Shown in pieces: positions 9,201 through 17,534 of a stretch of DNA of 64,000 nt; the stretch's first letter is position 1; every line of letters begins with the position of its first letter. The position numbers and the translations under genes were made by a program. Source of the stretch: JANXSS01 sp040385645 (GTDB taxonomy: Bacteria > Pseudomonadota > Gammaproteobacteria > Burkholderiales > Burkholderiaceae_D). The stretch lies in contig JAZKGZ010000005.1 of NCBI GenBank assembly GCA_040385645.1, positions 7,051 to 71,050 of the forward strand, read 5' to 3'. A model generated the notes under the pieces. That model searched no databases. It saw only the letters and a list, made by a program, of their open reading frames with translations, and had not been told where the DNA came from.

Positions 9201-9396
9201 AGAGCTGCGTCAGCCGCTCGGCATTGCAGTGTTTGGCGGACTACTGTTAAGCCAGATGCTGACGCTGTATTCGACACCGGTGGTGTATTTGGCACTCGAT
9301 CGGCTGTTTCACCGCAAGCAGCGTGAACGGGATGCACAGGAGGCGGCACGCATTGCCGCCAATCCCGACGTCAGCGAACCTGGGAGTGCAACGTGA
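6256..9396 (+). CDS. RND multidrug efflux permease, HAE1 family (MdtB/MdtC-like)
   Basis: 1046-aa inner-membrane proton/drug antiporter. TM1 (TVLLTVAVVLLGIFAFPRLA) begins near residue 15, followed by the first porter domain, TM2-6 from about 345, a second porter domain, and TM8-12 near the end. TM4 holds the paired Asp of drug pumps (GFVVDDAIVVVENIHRH), which marks HAE1 rather than the metal-exporting HME class. The start ATG at 6256 has GAGGAA upstream and makes a start two bases after the adaptor stop; the longer frame from 6214 overlaps the adaptor. It is closest in motif pattern to MdtB/C. Confidence 0.94.
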   Translation: MQVKTNMSGWFIGHPIATVLLTVAVVLLGIFAFPRLAVAPLPQAEFPTIRINASLPGASPETMASSIATPLEVELSAVPGITEMTSTSALGTTSITLQFSLDKSIDTAAQEVQAALNSAAGQLPSDMPNQPTWRKVNPADSPILIIRMQSQQMPLEELSDLAETVLARQMSQIQGVAEVNISGQRKPAIRVQASPDRLAAYGMTLADIRAAVQTASVNQAKGALYGDNRVSTLATNDQLFTPEEYGNLVVAYRNNAPVILKDVAKVAIGAENDFVQAWQNGRPGVNLVVFRQPGVNIVDTVDRIKAALPKLQEALPATVEVAVLNDRTRTIRSSLHEVELTLLITVGLVILVMGLFLRQVSATLIVSAVLVVSLVATFAAMYALGFSLNNLTLVALVIAVGFVVDDAIVVVENIHRHLEMGASMKEAAIKGASEISFTVVSISLSLIAAFIPLLFMGGVVGRLFREFALTVTASILISVVASLTLAPMLASRFMKAMPHRETKKHGFAEKLLGSYDRSLKWVLGHQKWMMVGFAITVAIAALSYVKIPKGFFPLQDTAFVLGTTQAGPDISYQDMIAKHQQLAAIIEKDSSVQSFAHSVGSTGGSQTMSNGRFWIVLKDRSDRDVSASELIDRLRPQLSQVPGIMLFLRAAQDINIGSGPSRTQYSYALRSPDSAQLTEWVNKLTTKLQQLPQLRDVSNDQQLGASVTRLNINRAAAARYGLTTNDIDQVLYDAFGQRQISEYQTETNQYKVILEIDEALRGSIDSLSYFFLRSPTTGAMVPLSAVAKLEPPSTGPLSISHYGMFPSATISFNVAQGIALGDAVNLVNAASAEIVMPSAVTGSFQGAAQAFEESLASQPLLILAALLTVYIILGVLYESFVHPLTILSTLPSAGIGGILLLWLWGLDFSIMALIGIVLLIGIVKKNGILMVDFALDAQRTRGLSPDEAIYEACITRFRPIMMTTIAAMLGAIPLMMGFGTGAELRQPLGIAVFGGLLLSQMLTLYSTPVVYLALDRLFHRKQRERDAQEAARIAANPDVSEPGSAT

Positions 9397-10931
9397 GGGT
9401 CGCTTCAATGACGGTTCCAATGGCGATTCCAGTGGTAGTCGCACTGACGCTTCTGCTGAGCGCCTGCGTCAATCTTCCGGAGCGCGGCGAACCGAAGGTC
9501 GCTGTGCCTGAGACATGGGAGGGTGCGCCGGAGGGTGCCATCGCAACAACCGGGTCATCAGCGACCGAACTCGCCTGGTGGGAGTCTTTCAACGATCCGG
9601 CGCTAACGCAATTGATCGAGCTTGCCCAGCAACGCAATCTCGACCTGCAGGTGGCCGATGCCCGCATCCGCGAAGTACGCGCCTTGCAGCGAGCTGCCAA
9701 CGCCAGTCTGTTTCCATCGCTGTCGGCCACGGGCGGATTTACCCGTCAGCGCTCGATCAGCGGCAGTATCGATAATATTGGCGCCGAGCCGGCCACCGCC
9801 GGTGGCGTCGCCAACCTAGCCAATAATGGCGCAGTGATCCGCAATCTGGGACAGGTCGGTCTGGAAGTCAGCTGGGAAGCTGACGTCTTCGGCAGATTGC
9901 GCAGCCAGGCGCGCGCGGCGCAAGCCGATGTCGGCGTGGTGCAGGCAGACCGTGACGCCGCACGGTTGACGCTGCTGGCAGAAGTCGCCCGCAATTATGT
10001 TGAGTACCGGTTGTATCAAGTGCAAACCGGACTGGCGCAACAGACCGCCACTGCGCAGGAACGTACCGCCCGCATCTCGCGGCTGCGTTTCGAGCAGGGA
10101 CTGGCCAGTCGGCTGGATGTCGAACGCTCGATTGCCGAACTTTCTGTGACGCGCTCGCAACTACCTGCTGCCCGCGAACTTGCCGAATCGGCGCGTTACC
10201 GGTTGTCGTTGCTGCTCGCTTCGACCCCGGACGAATTGAGCGAGCTACTGCAAACCGGCCTTCCTGTGCAGGAAAATCCACCTCAGCAAGGCTCTATACA
10301 GCAGCGCACGGTGACACTGCCGTCCAGCGATCCGCTTACTCTGCTCCTGTCGCCCAATGACATCCTCGCGCTGCGGCCCGATGTACGCGCTGCCCGCCTG
10401 CGGCTAATTTCATCGACTGCGCTACGCGATGCGAGCGAAGCGTTGCAATATCCCACCTTGACCATCACGGGTCTGCTTGGACTGCAAAACCGCGACCTCG
10501 ACGAGTTGCTTAGTGCAGGGTCGCGGGTTTGGTCGATTGGTGGCGGCGTGGCGGCGCCATTGCTCGATTTCGGCCGTATTCGCGCCAACATCGACGCCGC
10601 CGATGCTCGTCAGGAACAGGCATTTCTGCAATACGAACGCACTATTCGGGACGCGTTGCGCGATACGCAAACTGCCATCGTGCTATATACACAGGGCGTA
10701 CTGCGGCAGCAGGAACTGGCCCGCGCGCGCGATGCGTCCAGCAAAGCGACGGCCCTGGCACGCTTGCAATATCAGGAAGGGACGTTGTCGCTACTGGATG
10801 TCTTGATCGCCGAACGGGCTTCTTACGATGCGCAACTCGCCTGGTCACAAGCCGCTGCTAATGTCGCCACGCGTACGGTAGCGTTGTATCAGGCAATGGG
10901 TGTAGTGCCGTCCAAGCAGACTGCCTCTTAA
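9393..10931 (+). CDS. Outer-membrane efflux lipoprotein, NodT/OprM family
   Basis: 512-aa outer-membrane channel completing the tripartite pump. A signal peptide ends in the lipobox LLSAC (Cys at about residue 25). The mature protein has the two repeated halves of the TolC-like fold, with WWESFNDPALTQLIELA at the start of the first half, and SWEADVFGRLRSQ and LDVLIAERASYDAQ in conserved places. The GTG start overlaps the permease stop (GTGA), so translation is coupled. 67 bases separate it from the regulator genes. Confidence 0.93.
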   Translation: MRVASMTVPMAIPVVVALTLLLSACVNLPERGEPKVAVPETWEGAPEGAIATTGSSATELAWWESFNDPALTQLIELAQQRNLDLQVADARIREVRALQRAANASLFPSLSATGGFTRQRSISGSIDNIGAEPATAGGVANLANNGAVIRNLGQVGLEVSWEADVFGRLRSQARAAQADVGVVQADRDAARLTLLAEVARNYVEYRLYQVQTGLAQQTATAQERTARISRLRFEQGLASRLDVERSIAELSVTRSQLPAARELAESARYRLSLLLASTPDELSELLQTGLPVQENPPQQGSIQQRTVTLPSSDPLTLLLSPNDILALRPDVRAARLRLISSTALRDASEALQYPTLTITGLLGLQNRDLDELLSAGSRVWSIGGGVAAPLLDFGRIRANIDAADARQEQAFLQYERTIRDALRDTQTAIVLYTQGVLRQQELARARDASSKATALARLQYQEGTLSLLDVLIAERASYDAQLAWSQAAANVATRTVALYQAMGVVPSKQTAS

Positions 10932-10998
10932 TCAATCAACTGAATCGGATATCAATCGTATAAATCGAATCTGACCCTAATTAATGCGACACTAGTAC

Positions 10999-11706
10999 AT
11001 GAGAATTTTGATCGTCGAAGACGAGCTCAAAACTGCCGATTATTTGCACCGCGGCTTGACCGAGCAGGGCTGCTCGGTGGATGTAGCCGATAACGGCATC
11101 GATGGCCTGCATCTGGCGCTGCAGCTGGACTACGACGTCATCGTCCTGGACGCCATGCTGCCTGGTCAGGACGGTTTCAGCGTGTTGAAGGCATTGCGTG
11201 CTGCCAAGCAGGTGCCGGTGATTATGCTCACCGCCCGCGACAGCGTTGAAGATCGCGTCAGAGGTCTTCGCGACGGTGCCGACGATTATCTGGTCAAACC
11301 TTTCTCGTTTCTGGAGTTACTGGCCCGGTTGCAGGCGCTGAACCGTCGCCGGCGCGTGCAGGAGCCATCGCATCTACAGATCGGCAACCTCAACATCGAC
11401 CTGATCGGCCGCAAGGCGACGCGCGAGGGTGTGCGACTTGAACTGACCGCCAAGGAATTCGCGCTGCTGGCAATTTTATGTCGCCGTCAAGGCGATATCC
11501 TGTCCAAGACCGCGATTGCGGAACTGGTGTGGGATATGAATTTCGATAGTAATACCAACGTTGTCGAGGTCGCCATCAAGCGCTTGCGCGCCAAGCTGGA
11601 TGGCCCGTTTGCAGATAAGCTTTTGCATACCATTCGCGGCATGGGCTACGTGCTGGAAGTACGTGCCGAGGCGGGCAATACGAACCTTCCGGTGGCTGAC
11701 GAATGA
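10999..11706 (+). CDS. OmpR-family response regulator, heavy-metal (CusR/IrlR-like) type
   Basis: 235-aa regulator. The receiver domain (1-115) has the acidic pair in IVEDE, the phosphoacceptor Asp51 (VIVLDAMLPG), Thr in MLTARD and Lys in LVKPF. The C-terminal winged helix (about 128-222) includes LTAKEFALLAIL and VWDMNFDSNTNVVEVAIKRL, the wording typical of the CusR/IrlR/CopR group. It is followed by its kinase with a four-base overlap, and lies just after the pump operon, which it probably controls. Confidence 0.93.
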   Translation: MRILIVEDELKTADYLHRGLTEQGCSVDVADNGIDGLHLALQLDYDVIVLDAMLPGQDGFSVLKALRAAKQVPVIMLTARDSVEDRVRGLRDGADDYLVKPFSFLELLARLQALNRRRRVQEPSHLQIGNLNIDLIGRKATREGVRLELTAKEFALLAILCRRQGDILSKTAIAELVWDMNFDSNTNVVEVAIKRLRAKLDGPFADKLLHTIRGMGYVLEVRAEAGNTNLPVADE

Positions 11707-13118
11707 CGCTCAAGCTCGGAGCCCTGCGCGACTCGATCGCGATCCGCTTGGCGGCGATGTTCGCCATGGCTGCGCTGGTGGTGTTTTCCCTGATCGGCAT
11801 CGCGCTGTACAGCGTGCTGTCGCATGAGCTCAATCGTCAGCAAATCGATACCCTGAACGCGCGTGCCGACGTATTGCATTCGCTGGTTCGCAATGCTGCA
11901 ACCCCGGATCGCTGGCGCGTGGTGCAGGGCAAGCTGGCTGGACTTACACCGGGTGCGTGGGAATTTCGCTTTTGGGTGCTCTCGCCTGATAGCACCTTCA
12001 CCTACGGCAAACCACCGCGTCGAATGGATGGCAAGAGCGCATTTCGTGACGGCTTGGCGATGGTGGTGCTGGACGAAGGAGGCAACCAGCGACCGGTACG
12101 GGCACTGATCCGTACCATCGCCGCCAACGGCGAACGCCCCGACGTACAACTGATGGTCGGCATCGACGCGGCCCCGATGATCCATACATTGCGACTTTTT
12201 GCGCTCGCGTTGATCGGTCTGTCGGCGCTAGGCGTGTTGCTGGTAGCGCTGCTGGGGTACTGGATTGCCCGCCTTGGCCTAGGCCCGGTGCAGCGGCTGT
12301 CCGATAGCGCCAATGCGCTGAGCCCGCGTCGCTTGTCGCAGCGGCTCGAAGTCTCAGCCGCGTCGCCAATGCCACACGAGTTGACGGGCCTGGCGGTATC
12401 GTTCAACGGTGCACTGGATCGACTCGAGGGTGCTTACAAACAACTGGAAGCATTCAATGCCGATGTTGCCCACGAATTGCGCACGCCACTGACCAACCTG
12501 ATTGGCCAGACTCAGGTAGCGCTGTCGAGGGAACGTAGCAAGGCAGAACTGGAAGACGTGCTGCAATCGAATCTGGAGGAACTGGATCGGTTTCGCACCA
12601 TTGTCAATGACATGCTTTTTCTGGCCCGTGCCGATCAGGGGGAAATGGCCACGAGCCTGCGTCGCACCTTGCTGGCCGAGGAAGTCGCCAAGACCGCTGA
12701 CTTTTTAGAATTCCTGCTCGACGAAGCCGGTGTGTCGGTACGCATTGATGGCGAGGTCCACGGTTGGATCGACAGCTCGCTATTTCGTCGGGCGCTGACC
12801 AATCTGCTACACAACGCTGCCCAGCATTCACAGCCGGATGCGGTAATCGACGTTTCGCTGTCACGCATGGGTGACCAGGTGCGCATCGCGGTGTCCAATC
12901 CCGGCCCACACATTGCACCGGAACACCTCGACAAACTATTCGACCGTTTTTACCGCATCGACCCGTCACGTCGCAACAGCGGGGACAGTCACGGTCTCGG
13001 TCTGGCAATCGTCAAGGCAATCGCGCAGATGCACGGCGGGGCGGTGTTCGCCGACAGCGCGGATGGCAGCACCACGATCGGATTTACGATTGCGGATGCG
13101 GGTCATTCGGCGGTGTAG
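11703..13118 (+). CDS. Heavy-metal-type sensor histidine kinase (CusS-like)
   Basis: 471-aa membrane kinase. TM1 lies at about residues 15-37, a periplasmic sensor of ~125 residues follows, TM2 is at about 163-187, then HAMP. HisKA contains His257 in DVAHELRTPL; the ATPase domain has NLLHNAAQHS (N box), a G1-like FDRFYRIDPSRR region and GLGLAIVKAI (G2). The ATG overlaps the response regulator stop (ATGA). The signal sensed is unknown; no obvious His/Met-rich metal site is visible in the periplasmic part, so metal sensing is not established. Confidence 0.92.
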   Translation: MTLKLGALRDSIAIRLAAMFAMAALVVFSLIGIALYSVLSHELNRQQIDTLNARADVLHSLVRNAATPDRWRVVQGKLAGLTPGAWEFRFWVLSPDSTFTYGKPPRRMDGKSAFRDGLAMVVLDEGGNQRPVRALIRTIAANGERPDVQLMVGIDAAPMIHTLRLFALALIGLSALGVLLVALLGYWIARLGLGPVQRLSDSANALSPRRLSQRLEVSAASPMPHELTGLAVSFNGALDRLEGAYKQLEAFNADVAHELRTPLTNLIGQTQVALSRERSKAELEDVLQSNLEELDRFRTIVNDMLFLARADQGEMATSLRRTLLAEEVAKTADFLEFLLDEAGVSVRIDGEVHGWIDSSLFRRALTNLLHNAAQHSQPDAVIDVSLSRMGDQVRIAVSNPGPHIAPEHLDKLFDRFYRIDPSRRNSGDSHGLGLAIVKAIAQMHGGAVFADSADGSTTIGFTIADAGHSAV

Positions 13119-13126
13119 TTCCCATA

Positions 13127-13173
13127 CGCTTGATACCGCTCGTGTTGCATGAAATATCGATCTCTATCAAGCG
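13127..13173. repeat. 9-bp inverted repeat beside the broken toxin gene
   Basis: CGCTTGATA at 13127-13135 is the exact reverse complement of TATCAAGCG at 13165-13173, with a 29-base loop. It sits between the kinase stop and the truncated toxin remnant. It may be a weak convergent terminator or the edge of a rearrangement. Confidence 0.4.
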
Positions 13174-13182
13174 CCGTTTGCT

Positions 13183-13254
13183 TTATCTATTTTCCCAAGG
13201 ATTAACGACCGGCTTTATCGCCTCGGAAACCACGCTGGTGTCCAAAACAATCAT
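13183..13254 (-). pseudogene. Truncated PIN-domain toxin (VapC/FitB-like) remnant
   Basis: Directly after the antitoxin stop (TAA then ATG) a frame reads MIVLDTSVVSEAIKPVVNP and reaches a TAA after 23 codons. MIVLDTxVVSE is the first strand and first catalytic Asp (D5) of FitB-type PIN RNases, normally ~140 aa. The rest of the PIN domain, with its other acidic residues, is not found downstream, where the efflux kinase gene ends. The toxin is therefore inactive. Confidence 0.8.
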
Positions 13255-13509
13255 TTAGTCAAAGCTCAACGGTTTAGCTGGCGTCTTGTCACGCACACTT
13301 TCAACGACTGTAAAGTCTTCATTGGTAAACCCGATTTTGCGGCCAATCGCTGCCAAGGCTTCGCCCATACGTACGCGCTTCTCCGGTTTAACCACCGCCG
13401 CAAGAATCTCACGCACTTCCGCTTCTGTGCTGCGGCCGTGCCGAGCTGCTCGCATACGCAAAGCGCGATGTACGTCATCGGGCACATTCCTTACAGTCAG
13501 GATTGCCAT
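13255..13509 (-). CDS. FitA-like ribbon-helix-helix antitoxin (orphan)
   Basis: 84-aa protein whose N-terminus (AILTVRNVPDDVHRALRMRA) and RHGRSTEAEVREIL segment are the FitA/VapB ribbon-helix-helix DNA-binding fold with the typical Arabidopsis-MazE-like layout seen in FitA. The C-terminal tail (about 45-84) would wrap the PIN toxin. Its cognate toxin follows with no gap but is truncated after 23 codons, so the antitoxin is left alone and may persist as a repressor or as immunity to a related toxin. Confidence 0.87.
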   Translation of the reverse strand: MAILTVRNVPDDVHRALRMRAARHGRSTEAEVREILAAVVKPEKRVRMGEALAAIGRKIGFTNEDFTVVESVRDKTPAKPLSFD

Positions 13510-14100
13510 AATTCAAAACCCTTCATATGCTTTCTATGACCGCAACCATAAAACAATGCAGTCACGCATACAAGTAGCAAGCAGCACGCGCCTCGAAGCT
13601 TTTAAAAATCCGCCGATGACATCTGCTCCTTTGACTATAAAAGGTATCCTTAAAAAACGTTTTAGAACGGCATGACCTTAGCATTGCAAAGCAGATTTTC
13701 GCTACGGCACTTCAGCCGTATAAAGTTTTTTGTTGGTTTCACAATGCAAAAACGACGGTGAGTTGGCTGCTGAGCTCCTTGGTAGCCTAAAGGTGCGGGC
13801 CGACCAGTTAAATGTCCCCGTTAACACTTTGAATGAAAGTCACCGTGTCCGATGCATTGGCAGCACCCCTGAGTCACTTTAACGGCTGCTTTAAAAAAAG
13901 GGGCAGTTCAAATCAAGTGGCATATAGGTCCATGGCGGCACGCCAATCTTAAAGCCCGTAAATCGCACTTTTATTCTGGAATTGGAACATGGCACGCCAA
14001 AATGTAGACGAAAGTGTAGATGGTGGAACGAATGAATCGAATTTGTCGCCGCTAGAAAAAACAGCGCCCACATAACCTGTTGATTATGTGAGCTTTTCTT
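13510..14100. other. Gene-free stretch between antitoxin and tRNA-Pro, with GGCACGCCAA repeats
   Basis: No convincing gene in 591 bases. GGCACGCCAA occurs as direct repeats at 13937-13946 and 13991-14000, just off the 3' end of tRNA-Pro. Short repeats of this kind next to a tRNA 3' end are often integrase arm or core sites, so this could be a worn integration junction. No integrase gene and no second copy of the tRNA 3' end were found. A frame at 13891-14145 overlaps the tRNA and is rejected. Confidence 0.45.
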
Positions 14101-14177
<77 letters not shown>

Positions 14178-14188
14178 ACTGGGGGAGA

Positions 14189-14194
14189 AGTATA
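14189..14194 (-). promoter_or_regulatory. Probable -10 element of tRNA-Pro
   Basis: TATACT on the minus strand, 11 bases before the mature 5' end, followed by a C-rich discriminator. No good -35 element is seen. Confidence 0.5.
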
Positions 14195-14302
14195 GCAGAG
14201 CACTGCGCTCGTATCTCTCGAAACGCTGATCTAGTCCTCTTAATATTTATTTCCAGGCCGGCGTATTATGAGCATCCCAGATAGCTTGGACTTTAATTCC
14301 TG

Positions 14303-15436
14303 ATGACTCTAAAAATAAGCGCTACGTTCGATGCTGGTGCCATCGAAGTCGTGTGTGCAGATCATGCGCATCGTATCGACCTGAACGTACGCAAGGACTC
14401 GCATGCGGATTTTTCTCAGTGGTTCTACTACCGTCTGCAAGGCGGCCGTGGGCAGGCTTGCACGATGCGGCTTATAAATGCCGGCATCACTAGTTATCCA
14501 GAAGGATGGAACGGCTTCGAAGCGGTGGCGAGCTACGATCGCCATTATTGGTTTCGGGTGCCCACGACATTCGACGGGCACGTGTTGACGATCTCGCACA
14601 CGCCTACACAAGACAGCGTGTACTACGCTTATTTCGAGCCTTACTCGTGGGAGCGGCATTTAGATATGCTCGGGCGCGTAGCACATGACGCAAACGTACA
14701 GGTGCTGGATCTGGCGACCACCCATGAAGGGCGCGACCTGAACGCTGTGGTCATCGGTAATCCGGCAGCGCCGAAGAAAGTATGGATCATTGCGCGCCAA
14801 CACCCCGGCGAGACGATGGCCGAGTGGTTTGCCGAAGGATTGATCGATGCCTTGATCGATACGGCGAACCCCGTTGCGCAACGTCTGTTACGGGAAGCCG
14901 TGTTCTACATCGTACCGAACATGAATCCCGACGGCTCCGTTCGCGGTAATCTGCGCACCAGCGCTACCGGTGCGAATTTGAATCGCGAGTGGATGACGCC
15001 GACTGCCCATCACAGCCCGGAGGTTTTAGCAGTCAAGAAGCTGATGCATGTCACTGGCTGCGACTTGTTTTTGGATGCGCATGGCGACGAAGGCCTGCCT
15101 TATGTGTTCGTAGCCGGCAGTGAAATGCTCGAGGGATTCAGTTCGGCTCAGGCGGCTGCGCAGAATCGGTTCGTCGAATGCTTGAGGCTGGCAAGCCCGG
15201 ATTTTCAGACGACCCATGGCTACGGCTCCGGTAAATACCGCGAAGAGATGTTGCGTCTGGCATCGAAATACGTGGCGCATCACTTCAAGTGCATCGCATT
15301 GACGCTGGAAATGCCCTTCAAAGACAATGCCATGCTTCCCAACCCTGTCGTCGGATGGAACGGCGCACGCAGTGCTGCATTGGGGCGGGCCATGTTGCTG
15401 CCGATCTTACAGTCAATGACGGATATGTCGAACTAA
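14303..15436 (+). CDS. M14-family cytosolic zinc carboxypeptidase
   Basis: 377-aa enzyme without signal peptide. An N-terminal beta-sandwich domain (about 1-130, including YYRLQGG) precedes the catalytic M14 domain. Zinc ligands are in RQHPGETMAEWF (His and Glu) and DAHGDE (His); substrate residues are in NMNPDGSVRGN and NLNREW, and the catalytic Glu is in LTLEMPFKD. This is the layout of the M14-type cytosolic carboxypeptidase group related to eukaryotic deglutamylases; the natural substrate is not known. It stands between tRNA-Pro and the convergent DUF1631 gene. Confidence 0.9.
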   Translation: MTLKISATFDAGAIEVVCADHAHRIDLNVRKDSHADFSQWFYYRLQGGRGQACTMRLINAGITSYPEGWNGFEAVASYDRHYWFRVPTTFDGHVLTISHTPTQDSVYYAYFEPYSWERHLDMLGRVAHDANVQVLDLATTHEGRDLNAVVIGNPAAPKKVWIIARQHPGETMAEWFAEGLIDALIDTANPVAQRLLREAVFYIVPNMNPDGSVRGNLRTSATGANLNREWMTPTAHHSPEVLAVKKLMHVTGCDLFLDAHGDEGLPYVFVAGSEMLEGFSSAQAAAQNRFVECLRLASPDFQTTHGYGSGKYREEMLRLASKYVAHHFKCIALTLEMPFKDNAMLPNPVVGWNGARSAALGRAMLLPILQSMTDMSN

Positions 15437-15447
15437 TGGCGGGGGAC

Positions 15448-15470
15448 TAATCGCAGAAGGGTAGCGATTA
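15448..15470. terminator. Small hairpin between convergent genes
   Basis: TAATCGC (15448-15454) pairs with GCGATTA (15464-15470) around a nine-base loop, between the M14 gene and the DUF1631 gene. There is no T run, so it is a weak candidate. Confidence 0.3.
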
Positions 15471-17534
15471 CTTCAAATAGGTAGGCGCTTTCGTGAAGTG
15501 TGGAATCGCTTCCATCGCTCGATCGAAGAGTGGAGAACGTTCGACGTACAGCAGCCGTTGCGCTGCTTCCATGCCAACCGCATTTTCTCGACGCAGGCTC
15601 AGGTCGATCCGGCGAATTGCCCGGTCCAGGTAGTGTGCATGTACGGTGGAGTAAGGTGGCGTGACCGACGTTGGCATGTTCGGTTTTGCGGTGCCTGTCG
15701 TGTTTCCTTCTACACCGCCGTCGACGAAACCCTGAAAATGCGCTTGTACAGCGGCGAGCGAAGGCGTCTGTGTTGTTTGGCTACGTTTCTGCAAACAATT
15801 GCGATGTACCCGCATCAACCAGTCTAGCGTCGGCTGCTGGCGCTCGACGGTCCAGTCGATCGTTGCCAGGCCTTCGCGAATCGCGCGCGTGAGCGTTGGC
15901 AAAAACGTCAATAACTGTGCACGACTTTCAGCGTCACCATGCGGCACGATACTCCAGAGCAAATCTGGCACTAGTTTGCGCAGCGAAATGGCAACCGGTG
16001 TCGCCGCGCAGTTTTGTCGCTGCGCTGCGTCGATCACGAGCGTCCAAGATTGCGTCAAAAAATCTCGCAGGAACGGATCGATGATCAAGCCGGATAATGC
16101 CGCTTCAAGCTGGGCACAAAGGCTGACATACTGCGCTAATTGCCGTTGCGCCTGCTCGAGCACGCGCGCTGCGTGCGCCTGCTGTATCGCGCTGTCGGAA
16201 AAATTTTTTGCGATCGACGCTTGTAAGTCGATCAGCATCGTCCGCAATGGCAAAGCTTTTCTCTCGTTGTTTGCGTCACCGGGCAGCTTATTATTAAGCG
16301 ATTCATCATCGAGCACTCCATCGCTGATGATTTTTTGAATGTCGACCAGAACTTGACTGTTGCCATTCGTTGTATTGGTGGCTGACGCGTTTGGTACCAC
16401 CAGCGCAACGCTTCCCAGAAGATTGATCAGCCTACGCAAAGGATGGCTTGGCTGAGTAAAAAATATCGGCTCTTTCAACGCAGTCTCGAGAATGTCTGGC
16501 TGCAATCGCGCAAGCGTCGTACGGACTTGCAATTCGGTGAACTCGTCGGTGAGAATAAAATCTACCAATGTTGCCACGGCGTCGATCGTGGCATGGTCTG
16601 CGCGGTCGGAGGTAGCATCGGACAGCTTTTCTAAATTGGCACGTACGTGGTTATGCAACGCATTTGCATCGACGTTTGCACCAACGTTCGTAACTGCATC
16701 TGCAGCGGCATCGGTAGACGCACTGGTTGTTTTCAAAGCCGATGCTCGAAATGCCAGTACTGCCTGCATCAATGTCGGGCTGAGAGCCCGCTCGAACTGT
16801 GATGCGGTGTGCGGTTCGACGTTATAGAGCGGTGTGGGCATGCTCGCCGGCAGCGGGGTGCTATGACTGGATTCTGCACGGACCAGCTGCAGTTGCGCAG
16901 CAATGCCGTGTTCAATCAAAAAGCCGTTCACGGCATTGTAGATCGTTGCGATATCGCTTTCGATTCGGCCAGCAATCTGCTGCAGTAAAAGGGATGTCAC
17001 CTCCGGGCGCGTCCCGAGCGCTTCGATGGCACTGACGATACATTGTGTGAAAAGCCAAGGACGAAAAGGGTTCTCGCGTTCCTGGATCGTTTTTTGTTCG
17101 AACAATAAAGCGATACGAATATTCAAGTCGCGCAACGGGTGCTCGGCAGCGTTTCGAAAACGGGTTGTGATCTCGTCGATCAGCAATTGATTTTCAAGCT
17201 GAGTGAAATCGATCAGCGTGAGTTTGTTACTTGTAAATTCCTTTGAAAACGTCGGACGAAACGTGCTGTAAGTAGTTTGCAGACTGCGCTCAAGCAGCTG
17301 CTCCATGCGTTGTCGCAGAAAATTTCGCAAGTCGGCTTGCCGGTCCTGCAAAAGATGAGATGCTTCCAGCGTTGCGCGCTGTGCTGTTGCAGATGCACCG
17401 ATGCCGGCCCCCTCGCTTCCCGGTGGTCTTTTGGTTGCAAGACCAACATCGGCAGCTAGTAGAAAAGCCTCCAGAAATTTCGTTCGCGTCGCTTGCAGTA
17501 GCGCGTTGCGATCCATGTCTAGTTTCACGATCAA
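15468..17534 (-). CDS. DUF1631 family protein
   Basis: 688-aa protein. The start MDRNALLQATRTKFLEAFLLAAD (from residue 7), long helical arrangement and terminal segments match DUF1631 proteins of betaproteobacteria, whose function is unknown. It is mainly helical, with an Ala/Asp/Asn-rich low-complexity segment at about 268-310 and no signal peptide. It overlaps the DUF2863 gene by four bases (ATGA), so the two are co-translated. A second ATG at 17516 is an alternative start. Confidence 0.82.
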   Translation of the reverse strand: MIVKLDMDRNALLQATRTKFLEAFLLAADVGLATKRPPGSEGAGIGASATAQRATLEASHLLQDRQADLRNFLRQRMEQLLERSLQTTYSTFRPTFSKEFTSNKLTLIDFTQLENQLLIDEITTRFRNAAEHPLRDLNIRIALLFEQKTIQERENPFRPWLFTQCIVSAIEALGTRPEVTSLLLQQIAGRIESDIATIYNAVNGFLIEHGIAAQLQLVRAESSHSTPLPASMPTPLYNVEPHTASQFERALSPTLMQAVLAFRASALKTTSASTDAAADAVTNVGANVDANALHNHVRANLEKLSDATSDRADHATIDAVATLVDFILTDEFTELQVRTTLARLQPDILETALKEPIFFTQPSHPLRRLINLLGSVALVVPNASATNTTNGNSQVLVDIQKIISDGVLDDESLNNKLPGDANNERKALPLRTMLIDLQASIAKNFSDSAIQQAHAARVLEQAQRQLAQYVSLCAQLEAALSGLIIDPFLRDFLTQSWTLVIDAAQRQNCAATPVAISLRKLVPDLLWSIVPHGDAESRAQLLTFLPTLTRAIREGLATIDWTVERQQPTLDWLMRVHRNCLQKRSQTTQTPSLAAVQAHFQGFVDGGVEGNTTGTAKPNMPTSVTPPYSTVHAHYLDRAIRRIDLSLRRENAVGMEAAQRLLYVERSPLFDRAMEAIPHFTKAPTYLK

